Source: Gigaspora rosea
Taxonomy: Eukaryota; Glomeromycota; Glomeromycetes; Diversisporales; Gigasporaceae
Direction of reading: 5' to 3'
Length of the DNA stretch: 64,000 nucleotides
NCBI GenBank assembly: GCA_003550325.1
Contig: QKWP01000361.1
Span: forward strand, 76,037-140,036
Shown here: positions 44,301 to 56,322 of the stretch, piece by piece
Layout: every line of letters starts with the position of its first letter
How positions within the stretch are numbered: position 1 is the stretch's first letter
Made by a program: the position numbers and the translations under genes
Notes under the pieces: model-generated
Told to the model about the DNA's origin: nothing
The model's database searches: none
Seen by the model: only the letters and a program-made list of their open reading frames with translations

Positions 44301-46750
44301 GTTTTTGGAAGTTTGATAAGAGGTGTGGGATGAACACAAGAATTAGAGAAGAGGTTGAGAAGGAATTACGCAGTATCAAAGATGTAAATAAATGGGACTT
44401 TCACAAGTGTGTGGTTCAGTCAATCATTAGGGCATACAAACTGCAAACGGTTCTAGAGAGTAAAATCCAGAAACTTCATAAAAGGCTTATGGAAGTGAAT
44501 AGAAAGATTTTAAGTAGCGATGTGTTCGAAAACTTATGGTTGGTTGCCAAAAATATTCAACAACAACTGCAAGAGGAGCTATCTCTATTAGCCGAAAAAT
44601 GGCAAATTAAGTCGAAGGCTAATTGGGTAGAACAGGGAGAAAAGTTCACAAAGTATTTTTTTATGCGTTATAAGATTAGGGCTTCGTCAACACCTATAAC
44701 AAAAATTAGTGACCTGAGTAAACCTATGGAAGAAGATCTGACCACCATATTGCAATATATTCATAACAACTTCGCGCAATTATATAAAATAGAGGAGTTT
44801 GATGTAAAAGCAGTGAATAGCCTAATCCAAGGTATGCTGCAGCTATCACTAGCTCAGAATATGTCCCTAGTAAAAAAGATTTCAGAAGAGAAAATTCTGG
44901 GGTCATCGATACTCTCACTAACAATAAAGCCACAGAACTAACAGTCTTAGTTATGAGTTTTACAAGTTAGCAAAGGAAGATGTTCTTCTGATACTTGTAA
45001 AACTATTTAACACGGTATTGGAGTCAGGGCAAATGCCGTGCTCATGGAACCAAAATATTATTTCACTGATCTCTAAAAAAGATGATAATCTTGAAGAAAT
45101 AAGTAATTGGAGGCCGATCTCACTTACGAATTGAGACATCAAAATATTTATGAAAATAATTGTGAATTGACTAAATGTGATTTGTACAGATATTATTAGC
45201 CCGTATTAAAGAGGATTTGTGAACGGAAGATTGATACAAGACACAGCCATGGATGTACTAACGGTGTTGAGAAACCAAACTGATCAATCTAAATATCATT
45301 GGCTTCTTTTAGTAGATCAGCAAAAAGCTTTTGATAGAGTCAATTATGGGTATTTAAGAATGGTGTTAAACAGGATGAACTTTGATGGAAAATTTGTTAA
45401 TATTGTAAACGCATTATTTTCATCACAACAGGTATACATCACGGACTCAGGTATGCTCAGAACCATTTAGGGTAGAAAGAGGGGTCTGGCAGGGTGACCC
45501 ATTGTCCCCACTCTTGTTTATGCTTGCGATTGACCTTTATTGAAATATCTACATGAAAGAGTTCACGGTATTGAAATCAAGAATCAATGTTTTAAAATTG
45601 CAGTGTATGCAGATGACTTGACCATAGGCATTGGATCTCAAAGGGATTGGCTTGAGGTTTTGGAAATAATTAGGAAATATGAAGCCACATCCAATGCCAG
45701 GGTGAATAGATCTAAGACAATGTTAATTCCACTTACAGCAATAGCTCGAGAACATAGCTTGACCAGTGAATGCAATTTTAGGAAAGTAACAAAGAATGAA
45801 CCGATATCTATACTTGGTTATAAGGTAGATAGTAAAGGGAATCCAATAAAATGTTTATGGAAGGAATTGGCCCATTAGATACAAAAAAAGATCAATGCTA
45901 TAGCGAATAGAAATCTGTCATTTAAAGGTAGAATATTAGTAGCGAAATCCTTGTTTATCTCAAAAATATGGTATCTTGCATATCTTACCCCTCCCAAAAG
46001 AAAACAGCTGTATGTGTTTAATAACATGATCATGGATTGGGTTAAAAATAGGTCGAGGATGCTCCCACGATACTCAACCTTTCAACAGGGGTATGATCAA
46101 AGAGGCTTGTGGCCCCAATTTTGAAGGATATGCTGGACGCAAGATTGGTCTCGGTGTTGATAAAGTTGTTGACAGGTGATAGTTTTTGGGCAAAAGTAGA
46201 AAGAGCATTAGTTACTGAAAATTTACAGTGTAGAAAGAATATAACGATTAAGAAGGCTCTGAATAGCAATTTAGCCTCGACTAAGGGTTGGACAGAAAGA
46301 TGGAAACCATATATGCAAGCATGGAATCGGTTGGAGGGAAAAGTGCTAGGAGAAGGCATTGGACCCTAGGACTCTGGTAATTTGGAGATAGGAAGTCAAC
46401 ATGGTAGTTTTTTAGTCAAAAAAGCTACAGAATACTTATGTGCTAAAGTTAACATTAATGTTAGCCAAACAGATCACGTGAAGTAGATCAAAGAAAAATG
46501 GACTGTTAACAAAAAGAAGGATGTGACATAGAGACTGAATTGTAGGGCACTTTCCCTAGGATATCGGCTACTGCATATCAGTCGTGAAGAAAATGGAGAC
46601 TGTCCGGCATGCCCTGGAGAAATTCAAACTCCACTACACTTCGCTCTAGAGTGTAGAATCAGCAAGATAATATGGTCTAAAGCTTACAAACTCCTGGCTA
46701 TTTCAAATGAGGATGGTCATCCAAAATCATGTGATGAAATTTTTCAGTCG
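44301..46750 (+). pseudogene. LINE ORF2, reverse transcriptase and C-terminal zinc finger
   Basis: RT motifs in order: SWNQNIISLISKKDD and ISNWRPISLTN near 45040-45130; VDQQKAFDRVNYGYL (motif A, within 45219-45470); RGVWQGDPLSPLLFMLAIDL in a shifted frame at about 45476-45540; then the catalytic box YADD at 45606. ILGYKVDSKGN and KGRILVAKSLFISKIWY are thumb-like motifs. The end carries a zf-RVT-like CPACPGEIQTPLHFALEC at 46601-46654. Stops and frameshifts at about 44941, 45134, 45470, 45540, 45878 and beyond break the frame. RT would copy the LINE RNA at the nick. Confidence 0.85.
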
Positions 46751-47150
46751 TGAATGTTAAAGCGCCTGCCAAACGTAAAGCAGCTATATGGCTGCAAATC
46801 ACCTGTTTATATGAGATCTGGTGCTGGTATACCCAGGTTAAATAGGGACAGAAAGGGATACCAGAAGCGATTTTACCTGCTGTAGTCCAGATAAGAATTA
46901 GCAAGGAGTTAAAGGTGCTAAAGGCCATACAAAAGAAGGGAGGTAACAGTCTAGAAAAGGTAATGAAGTACCTTTCTCTGAGCCCGTCTAGATAGGTTTT
47001 AGGACAAGTGGAAAGGACTTGGCCCCAGAATAGAGATGTAATTAGGTCGATGGATTTACCTTAGTTATAATATGATTTTGTATTAGTTGTTAATTTATAA
47101 GTTATTAATAAAGTACGCCTACATGGCGTCCTCTATGGAGGTCAATAAAA

Positions 47151-47345
47151 AAAAAATACTGAAAGGGTATGTACTTTGATGAACACGAATGAAGGAACGT
47201 TGTCAAATATCAGAAGAGATTTTTAGAAGAAATGAATATTTTAGAATGACAGATGGCAACTTATGAGGGAATAAATATAGTAAAATTAGGGAAAATCAAT
47301 TATTTGTTTATCAAATTTCTGGAATCTGGCACTGTCAGAGCATGA
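47151..47345 (+). pseudogene. Decayed multi-copy coding element, continuation after the LINE
   Basis: The first 17 bp duplicate 32044-32060. The frame then reads KGMYFDEHE, stop, RNVVKYQKRFLEEMNILE, stop, QMATYEGINIVKL, directly continuing the protein interrupted at 32060. In-frame stops show that it was dead, or died after insertion. No DDE residues fall in this piece. Confidence 0.6.
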
Positions 47346-48839
47346 ATTAAATTCTTTTTTATATATAAAATACCTTTATATAATTACAAATAGCTTATAA
47401 TCATTATTACATTTTTTTAGAAGATTTTAAAATTTTTTATTAGTAAAAAAATACTCACAATTTTATATTAAAGTTCAAGTTTTACTATTGCAAATTTCTA
47501 AAAATAAGCTATCTTTTTTTAAAAAAAGTTGGATATAGATTATTTTTTGGTAAAATTGGTTTTTAGCAATCACAAATAGTTGCTACATATTAAAGTCCAA
47601 ATGTTACTATGCAAATCAATTATAATTGCTTAAATAAATTTATTTAAAAGATCAAAATGCATATATTGTAAAATATTTATTATTATTAGGTAACTTTTTA
47701 TTATTTGATTATTAATTTTTATCTTTATCAAATATAGTTTTTAAAAAAATTCTGTTTTTATTCAATATAAAAATTAAAATTCAAATAATAAAAACTTCTC
47801 TAATTTGGATAAACATTTTGAAATAGGAGGTTGATAAATATCACAGGTTGCTATATCGCAGGTTAATCTGATTGGCCAATTAGATCACAGGATCTTGTAT
47901 AACGAAATGAACGAAAAATTAGGAAAATTTACAAAAAAAATCAAAAATTTTAAAGAACTTGAAATTACATTAAGTAAACTAGTTTTGGGCTTCTAATTAA
48001 AAGTTTTTAAGCAATTATAATCAATTTATATAGTAGAATTTCAAGTTTACTATATAGTGACTATTATTAATTGTGGTTGCTTATTTTTAGTAAATGAAGA
48101 TTTTGGTTTTTAAGTCAAAACAAAAAGAGTAGCTTATCATATATATCTTAGTATTTTAAGTGTAAAAATTTTTACACTACTTGAGGAACATATTACATTT
48201 ATGTAATATATATTTCTCTGATACTTATTTTACCAACAAACTTATTCTTACCAATGATTAATTAGCAAAAAAATTTGCTTTATAATTAGAATATTTTTTG
48301 AAAGCTTATTTTATTGATAAGTTTTTTTTATAAACTGCACTATTCTTAAATTGATTTTTAACCTAATTTTATTATAATGACTAGGATTATCTTATCTGCA
48401 AAATAAGCTTTCAAATAAACTTGTTTGTGAAAGAAGTATTATATTAGTAAATTGATATTTTCTAATTAATTGTAAATGAATAATTAAAGTTAGTAATTAG
48501 AGTTAGGGTTAAAATTTGGATTATAGATGAATTAATATATTAGGGTATTATAGCACTGTTTTTTTTTAATAGAGGTTAGGTTTGATATACAAAGCCTCTA
48601 AAAATTATAATAAATAAAAGGTAGATATATGGCATTGTTGTATTAAAACCAAGAATACAAATAATTATTTGCAATTCTATATATTGACTTCTTTGAAGTA
48701 TTATAATTTAATATCTAAATAACTATAATCAAAAAAGTCAAAGTATATAATTAGAACTACTCCAATAGTACTACAAAAAATTTTGCTAATATAATAAAGA
48801 TATAAAGTTTGATATTAGAGTTAGGGTTTGTATTAAAAT
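47346..48839. repeat. AT-rich repeat zone with MITE-like and palindromic pieces
   Basis: From about 47498 (AAAAATAAGCTATC) to about 48134 (GTAGCTTAT) lies an inverted-repeat element related to 51240-51982. It is interrupted at about 47828-48010 by a partial relative of the 22291-22602 MITE. At 48200-48480 a further degenerate palindrome shares units (TTATTTTACCAACAAACTTA) with the giant palindrome that follows. Confidence 0.55.
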
Positions 48840-49974
48840 TAGAAGAATTTAGTAAACTTTAACAAAAACTACTAATTTGATACCAATTTTGCTAATGGCT
48901 ATTTAAATAACAGCCTGCTTTTCTGATAGCATATTTTTTTAACAAGTTATTTTTTTGCTTATTTTTGTTTTTTTGCAGATCTTTTCTTTTTTAGTAATCC
49001 TATAATTAACCTGACCTATCTATGTATATTTCGGGGTTCTACTGATATTCTATTTCAGCTATATTCATTTTACAAACAGCTATTAATAAAGCTTCACAAA
49101 TAGATTAGCTTTTATATTACATAAATAATTTTTGTGGAAGAAGATTCTAGAATATTAATAATAAAAGTAGACTGGTCTTAAGACTACTAATTTTGATTTA
49201 CCATTACCAGATCTTGGCCATTGTTGGTGGATGGGTCCCATGATATTAATAATTTTATTTGTAAAGTCTGGATATATCTAAGGGTTCTTTCTAGCTAACT
49301 TTAGGCTATGGATAAAATCTACAGAAACAGAAGACTGTAGTGCAGTCCAATATTTTAATTCTGTTAGCTGTATATTATTTTGTTTCATTGTTTTATGAGT
49401 AATAATTTAAAGCTTATAATAAATAAAGAACAAGGTCTCAGTTATAAAACCTAAAAAAAAAATAAATAATTTTTAATTATCAATTATTTTATTCATAATA
49501 AGAAAATCATATAAATTATTCAAATTATTACAAACTGTAAAAATGCTATTTTTGATTTGCTATATAGCCAAAAAACTATAATAAAAATATAAAAAAATTT
49601 AAAATAAGATAATTGTAATCAATCTACTGTATTACTATTACTATGAATTAATAATAAGTTGTTATTTTTGTATTTTTGAAATTAGATATGGATCACATTA
49701 ATAACATGTATTAGTAAGATGCATACTAGTATTACCAGAATAATAATATTTATAACAGTAACTTATAATAGAAACTATACTAATTATACTAATTTCAATG
49801 TGAACTAACCACATATTGTAATAATTAGAATAGCATGTAAGTTTGTATAAGAATTTTTGACAGTAATTCACAATAGAAACTGCAATAATCTCAATGCAAA
49901 CTCAACCTTAAAATGTATTTTTACTATTTTTAAATTTATAATTTTTTGTTTAATATAGTACTGTATATAGTAAT

Positions 49975-50132
49975 TATAGTAAATCTTTATAAGTGCATAC
50001 ACCTGAAACCAAACTTTAACAATATGCACTTAGAGAACAATAATAAAAGTGCATTTATAGAAATCATATTATATAAGTTAGGTCCAAATATGAGCATGCA
50101 TTTAGAAGTGCACTTATGAAAGTTTTACTATA
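49975..50132. mobile_element. 158-bp MITE in the left arm of the palindrome
   Basis: Ends TATAGTAAATCTTTATAAGT and, reverse-complemented, TATAGTAAAACTTTCATAAG, followed by GTGCA on both sides. Absent from the corresponding site of the right arm. Confidence 0.78.
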
Positions 50133-50393
50133 TCATCCTGTTATAAAATAGTTACAAACAAAAGTTTAATTGCAAATAGCTATTGATGAAATAAATAGTA
50201 AAATAGGATGTTTGTAAAATGTGATATCAAGAAAGTGGCTAGTGGAAAAATAGAATGTCAGTAGAAAGAATTTAAGGAAATAAGCATTAGAAATGAATTG
50301 TTAAAGAAATAGGATTGTTGGAAATATAACGTGTTAGTAAAATAGCAGTCAGTATAATTGTTATTAGAGAAGTAAGTATTAGCAAAATTGGGA

Positions 50394-50505
50394 TACTGTA
50401 TTTGCATGTAATAACATTTAGGGTAAAATTATGATTTGGCCTAAATTAAGCTTAATTCAGGCAAAGACTCAAAATAACAGCCCTCTATTATATGCAAATA
50501 CAGTA
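50394..50505. mobile_element. 112-bp MITE (same family as 30227-30337)
   Basis: Ends TACTGTATTTGCATGTAATA and, reverse-complemented, TACTGTATTTGCATATAATA. Palindromic centre CCTAAATTAAGCTTAATTCA. Confidence 0.82.
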
Positions 50506-51239
50506 TGCAAATTAGAAGCTAGCTAAGCTTTGTTTTGAATTTTTCTGATTATATTATATTAGTATAATGTTACATCTAATTTTGAATATGATTAGCTTAT
50601 GCCACCTTTTTGGGCAGCAATTATTTTACTGATAATCACTTCACCAACATAACATTTTATTAACAATTATTCACCAACATGTTTATTTTACTGATAGTTT
50701 ATTTTATCAAAGCTCATTTTACTAACAAAGTAATTCTGGTTATTGTTGTTAAGAATCAGAGTAGAATAGTAGTAGAATTAGAGCTAAAATTAGTGTGCTT
50801 TTTAAAAAATACTTGTTGGTAAAATAAGCTTCAGTAAAACAAACTGTTAGTAAAATGAACTTGTTGTGAATATTTGTTAGTGAAATGTTATATGATTGTT
50901 AGTAAAAATATAGATCCACTTTTTTGGTTACCAAAAATTTTGGTGTGCTTTTGGAGTAAATATTTTCCAATTTTGCTGACACCTACTTCTCCAATACCAA
51001 TTACACTTGCTAATATTTCACTGCATTCCATATTTCTGACAACCCCATTTTTCTGATAATTCATTTTCCCAAAGTTAACTTCACTAAATCCTTTTTACCA
51101 ATATCCTATTTTGCTGTTAACTACTTTCTTGACATCCCATTTTACCAAGATCCTATTTCACTACTTATTTCATCATTAGTTATTTGTGAATAAACATTTG
51201 TTTGTAATTGTTTTATAACAAAATGATAATTACTATATG

Positions 51240-51982
51240 TTTCTAAAATAAGCTACATCAAAAAATAAGCTACCCCTGTTTTTATTTAATAATGTAAAAT
51301 GCTTTTGACCTAAAAATAAGCTACAATTTGTCATACCAAAAAATAATTAACAAAATTTTTAGTTTTGAAAATAGCTACCCATGATCAATAATAGTTGCTA
51401 CTAAACTTTACTAGGCAAATCGATTAAAGTCACTTAAGTAAACTTATTCAAAAGATTAAAAATATGTATACTTTGAAAATTTTATATAAATTGGAGAACT
51501 TTTTATTATTTGATTTTTAATTTTTATGTTCAACAGAAAAAATTAAATTTTTTTAAAAAAAAGCCATTGAGCATAAAAATTAAAAGTCAAATAATAAATG
51601 TTCTCCAATTTATATAAAAATTTCAGAATATACATATTTTGATCTTCTGAACAAGTTTTCTTAAGAACTTTAATCAATTTACATAATAAAATTATAACTT
51701 TACTATGTAGTGATTATAATTGATTGACCAAAAATAACTTTATAGCTACTCTGATTTTTTGTACATATTTATTTATTGTTTACAACATATTTATTTATTG
51801 TTTACATCATATTTATTTATTTATTGTTATAAATTTTACATGTTAAAGTTTTGTATTTGAAAATAAGCTATCTCTTTTGTTGTGCTTTAAATTACTTAAA
51901 ATAGTAAATAACCCAAAATAAGCTACCCAGATTTTTTTGTTAAAAATTGGCAAAAAAAGGTAGCTTATTTTTAAAAACATAT
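51240..51982. mobile_element. About 740-bp inverted-repeat element in the right arm
   Basis: Outer ends (T)TTCTAAAATAAGCTAC and TTTTTAAAAATAAGCTACC in inverted orientation. AATAAGCTACC recurs just inside each end. The centre is palindromic (GGAGAACTTTTTATTATTTG at about 51493 and its complement at about 51590). Absent from the left arm. Confidence 0.75.
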
Positions 51983-52438
51983 GGTATATTAAACAAAAAG
52001 ATTATAAATTTAAAAATAATAAAGTTATATTTAAGATTGAGTTTGCATCGAAGTTATTGTGGTTTCTATTAAAAATTGCATCAAAATTCTCATACAAGCT
52101 TGCATGCTATTCTAATTAACACAATATGCGGCTGTATTGAGTTAGTTCACATTGGAATTATTATATTTTCTATCTTGAGTTACTATTATAAACATTACTA
52201 TTCTGGCAATACATGATATTTGTTTTACTAATTAATGTCATCCATATCTGATTTCAAAGATACAAACAAAAATTGGGGGTTTTTTTAAATAAATATATAT
52301 ATATATATAAATAGATAACAACTTATTATTAATTTATAGCAATATTTAATAGATTGATTATGATTATTTTATTTTAAATTTTTCTATATTTTTATTACAG
52401 TTTTTTTGGCTATATAGCAAATCAAAAATGCATTCTCA

Positions 52439-53052
52439 TGCCCTGGGTCAGATAGTGCAGTGGTTAGTGCTCCAGGTCTTATTCGCAAGGTTGCCGGTTT
52501 GAGTCTAGTGGATGACAGAAACTGTGTTAGGACCACGAATAGCAAAAAGATCTATAATGAGGAGTTGAATTTCTACCATTTCCGGACATGGTACCACAAC
52601 AATAATGAGTTGCGTGACATAGCCACGGGGTCATGCGGCATCCAGAAAAGGAAAAAAATCTGACAAGAAACGTTGTAAACATAAGGACTATCCACTATAA
52701 AAAGAAACAGGATGAACAACCAAATTAGGAAGTAAGAAATCAGGAACCTAATGCAACACCGACTAAAAATGGAAATGTGGCTCTCGGGTAGATTAAAAAT
52801 GGCTGACCTAGATAGCGTACCGGCGGGATGTGTAGTCCCTTCAAGCTGCCTATGATCCTATGGTATGGGGCACCTGACGTGGTTGACCTGCTGGAGTCAG
52901 CTGGGAAAAACGGATGATTGGAGGGAGGTATAGATTAGGAATCCCTTGTATATGTAAAAATGTAAAATGTAAAATGATCTTTGAAATAATGAGTTAATAA
53001 AAAGCGGCCACACGCCACCTCTGGGCAGTTCCCAGTAGAAAAACATAAAAAA
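52439..53052 (+). mobile_element. tRNA-headed SINE (614 bp)
   Basis: Starts with a tRNA-like region: A box TAGTGCAGTGG at about 52454 and B box GGTTTGAGTCT at about 52496. Ends in an A-rich tail. A 15-bp target duplication, AAAAATGCATTCTCA, lies at 52424-52438 and 53053-53067. The 3' end before the A-tail forms hairpins (CTGGG...CCCAG) after GTTAATAAAA. Only the right arm of the palindrome carries it. The 67-codon frame over its head is not a gene. Confidence 0.88.
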
Positions 53053-53213
53053 AAAAATGCATTCTCACAGTCTGTAACAATTTGAATAATTTCCATCATT
53101 TTTTTATTACATGAACAAAATGATTGCTAATCAAAAATCATTTATGCTAATCTATTTGTGAAACTTTATTAATAGCTAGCAGTAATATGGGATGTTGAGA
53201 AAGTGGTTGTCAG

Positions 53214-54071
53214 CAGTGTTTTGGCGAAACGTTCAGGTTTCGGCCGGCTGAAACTTCTGAAACTTCTGAAACCTAATTTCACCAGAAGCCCAAAATCTGA
53301 AACTGGGCGAAATTTCTGAAACTTCTGAAACATCCAAAACCTCTGAAATTGGCAAAACTTGTGAAATTTCCTAAACCAATAACCACTAAATATCATATAA
53401 ATGAGAGGCAAAAGTGGATTTCAGAAATAGGTAGGATCTTGAGGTTCAGATTTATTACATAAAAAGATGTGGGCTTTACCAGTTTTTTGGGCTAAAGCGA
53501 TACTTCCGAAACTGGTTTCAGAAAGCGATAGCTAATCAAATCACGAGAATTTGCATCACGTGAAATAGCAAGCATAAAATTACATTTAACCCATTTTTTA
53601 TTCTGAATGTTTCGGATTTCGGGGATTTTTATTCAATGAAATATTTGTCAGTTTTTGGGCAAAATTTTTTTTTTATTCTCAAGAAGGTAGGTCTCAAGTT
53701 TTATTTTTATTTTTTTTCTTATTTTATTCAAGGTATTCTCAAGTTTGTGGTATTGAATTTTTTTCTTTTTTTTTTTTTTATTCTATTTAAAGTAGGTTCT
53801 CAAGTTTGCGTGATTATTATTTTTTTAATTTGCTGAGTTTCAGAAGTTTCGGACACGACTCTCATAGTTTCGGAAGGTTTCGCCCCATTTCGGAGGTTTC
53901 AGAAGTTTCAGAAGTTTCGGTTTCGCCCAGTTTTGGAGGGTATCAGCAATTTCAGAGTTTTCGGCAATTTCGGAAGTTTCGGCAATTTCGGAAGTTTTAG
54001 ATTTTGGGTGATACCGAACCTTCAGGGCTGAAATGTTTTGGACTTTGGGGGAGGTTTCAGCCGAAACACTA
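53214..54071. mobile_element. hAT-type MITE (858 bp) with TTTCGG/TTTCAG subterminal arrays
   Basis: Ends CAGTGTTTTGGCGAAAC and, reverse-complemented, TAGTGTTTCGGCTGAAAC. 8-bp flanks GTTGTCAG (53206-53213) and GTTGTCGG (54072-54079), one mismatch. Each end bears many GAAACTTCT/AGAAGTTTC units in opposite orientation (about 53248-53390 and 53830-54000). No transposase. Confidence 0.82.
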
Positions 54072-54190
54072 GTTGTCGGTGAAATAGAATGTCGGAGAAA
54101 GGGATTTGAGGAATTAAGCTGTCAGGAAGCGGCTGTCATTGAAATGGCCATTGGCTAAATTGGTGTCGGATAAGTAGTTTAAGTTTACCG

Positions 54191-55330
54191 AATCGTTATA
54201 TGACTAATGACAGACCCGTGATGATAATGAACACGTGACCCGTGATCTAGCGTAACTGATATAATTTGCTATCGCAAATATTATTGGTCAACAAGCTCGT
54301 GTGACCGAGTGATTTAACAAGTTAGCAACATCCTTCATTTATTACTTCATATCTGTAAACTTAATTGTAGCATCACATCATTTTCTTTATTTATGTAGAT
54401 TAGTAATGAGATGTATTTAAGGATGTCTCTGCCAGAGAGTAAAAGGGATTTATGCATACGTAGCATCTAACATATAAAAAATACAAGTAACTGTTTCATC
54501 ATTAATAAATATAATAAATTTGCTCTCCCTTCATAACAATCACTTTTCTTAAACAATCTCATTTTCACGGCTCAAAGTTAAATTCGGCAAGATTATCATT
54601 AAGCTCTCCCGACTGTGACAACGGCTATAGGCTGTCAAAAATGGCTATAAACGTAACTGTACCTCCCTATTCATAGGATTTTAATCTATTTTTTTTATCT
54701 TTGGGTGATGCATTTTTTTCTTCTGCATCGATGGATTCGCTAGGATATAACTGATGACTCATTACACTGTTGATTGAATATTGGTGACCTTCATTAACAA
54801 GAGAAAAAAGCGAGGTTTAATATTTTCAAAATTCTTCGTATTGGTACAAAGAAGAAATATACATACTTAAGGAAGATAAATAAAATTAATTTAGGATCAA
54901 AACTGCCATATTGAAAGGTTTTGTGAAATAATTTTGTAGCGTATTAAACAAGCGTATTAAACAATTAAACAAAGCGTAAAATAAATTTTTCTTTTTTTTT
55001 TTTTTATTAATCTCCAAGTGTGTACCAATTTTAAACCGTTTTTAATTTACGAAATGTCAATAATTAATATGACGCAGAAAAAAATACATCCAATATGTTT
55101 ATTACGTGTAAATTTTGAACAAATAAAGTCACTTACGCGCCAATCCTTTTTGGTGGAGCTTTTGTTCTTGGACATTTCCCGCTCAGTGGATAGTACATAT
55201 AGTATTACATAAAATATTTAATTTAATGCTGCAAATATTATTTATAAACCGTGTTTTTATAATTTACATTTTATTTTATTTAATTTTTCTTTCACGCTTT
55301 CATCAGTTAATTGTTTTTTTTATTATGCTA
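54191..55330. other. AT-rich intergenic DNA
   Basis: No supported gene. 54440-54500 (AGAGTAAAAGGGATTTATGC then ATATAAAAAATACAAGTAAC) resembles 19321-19390, so a dispersed repeat probably ends here. Confidence 0.45.
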
Positions 55331-55658
55331 AGGCCACGCAAAGTTGATTTTTCGTTTTGCATTACATGGATTTCAAAATTCGGGACGGATGGACGGTTTT
55401 TTTTAATTTACTACAAATAAATAATGATAATGTTCACATTTAAGGTTATACGAGATTAATTTTTTATTTTGCACAAGGAATCAAAAAATTGGGTTGGCAG
55501 TCATATTTTTCCTGTCAGTCCTATCGGACAATTACGGGAAATTAAGGTCTCCATCGGTGACACCTGATGAAAATGGCGGGAAAAAATAGTTGTCAAGAAA
55601 AAATTGAAAAAATGGGACGGCGGATAATGCAAAACGAAGAATCAATTTTGCGTGGCCT
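55331..55658. mobile_element. About 328-bp MITE with AGGCCACGCAAA ends
   Basis: Left AGGCCACGCAAAGTTGATTT, right (reverse complement) AGGCCACGCAAAATTGATTC, both followed by TTCGTTTTGCATTA. TA flanks both ends, fitting a TA-targeting family. No ORF. Confidence 0.82.
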
Positions 55659-56322
55659 AAGTATAATCTAATTCTATTTCATATTAAGATTCTGTTCAAA
55701 AAGAATTTTGTTAAATAGAATATGTCCATTAACTACTATTTAGAATGGTGTTCATGAACTAATCTCTTAAAGGCAGTAAATTCAGATGCTTAGATTGTTA
55801 TGTTCTACAGTATTAATTACTATAAGAATCTAATCTTCATGATTAAGCTTGTAATAAATCAGATTATTATGTAACAGCTTTAACTAAATTTTATTTCTGT
55901 TAAGAAAAATTTCCATTACATATTTACGCATTGGCACAGTAAAAAACATCTGGATCTCGGAGAATTCATGCATTGATATCATTGAAATCCTTCGGTATTA
56001 TTATTAAATTACAGTAGCAGGTGATTTACAATCTTAACCAAGATTAGATACTATAACTCGAAATTTTACTTAAGAAATCTTTTTTTTTTGTTTTTGTTTT
56101 TTTTTTTGCGAATTTAAGATGAATTCACCAAGAAATATTGAAAAACAGATACCCAAAAATTAATTGTCGCATTACTTGATGCATATTCAAAGACCACTGA
56201 TGATTAGAACCATGAAAGCAGACTTTAATATGCATCATGCAACGTGACAACTAGTTTTCAGGAAACAGTTTTTTGGGATTCGTGATGGAACCTCTTGTTA
56301 TTCCAATTCCATTTCGATGACA
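55659..56322. other. 3' flank of the second minus-strand Sel1 gene
   Basis: AT-rich, no coding signal; T-runs at about 56080-56106. Confidence 0.45.

Larger units (their letters stand above)
32061..47150 (+). mobile_element. Full-length APE-type non-LTR retrotransposon (LINE), interrupted by a Gypsy element
   Basis: A 17-bp direct repeat, AAAAAATACTGAAAGGG, lies at 32044-32060 and 47151-47167, with a poly-A run just before the right copy. In order it carries an ORF1 with CCHC knuckle, an AP-like endonuclease, a reverse transcriptase and a C-terminal zinc-finger motif. That architecture fits fungal Tad1/I-type LINEs. After removing the 9.7-kb Gypsy element the LINE is about 5.4 kb, so it is full length. 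Both ORFs carry frameshifts and stops. The 3' end has a short hairpin-forming segment (ACGCC...GGCGT, CCTC...GAGG) before the poly-A. Confidence 0.9.
48840..54190. repeat. Giant imperfect palindrome (about 5.35 kb, arms about 1.9 kb before insertions)
   Basis: Left and right arms match in reverse complement along their length. Outer ends: GTAAACTTTAAC, then CCAATTTTGCTAATGGC at about 48850-48898, against the complement at about 54148-54188. Middle: AGCTATTAATAAAG, CACAAATAGATTAGC at about 49080 against about 53150; GGCTATATAGCAAATC at 52409 against about 49560; GTTATAAAA, GTTACAAAC at about 50143 against about 51220. The centre is near 50760. Near the centre the arms are built of degenerate units of about 24 bp resembling AAATAGGATGTCAGTAAAAT. 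Insertions unique to one arm are listed separately. No coding region. Confidence 0.8.

Noticed and set aside
52441..52513. Possible genuine tRNA gene
   Set aside because: Same reasoning: A and B boxes are present, but the element context (A-tail, target duplication) identifies a SINE.
53636..54000. Overlapping short ORFs within the TTTCGG repeats
   Set aside because: They are translations of the MITE's subterminal repeats and T-rich tract.
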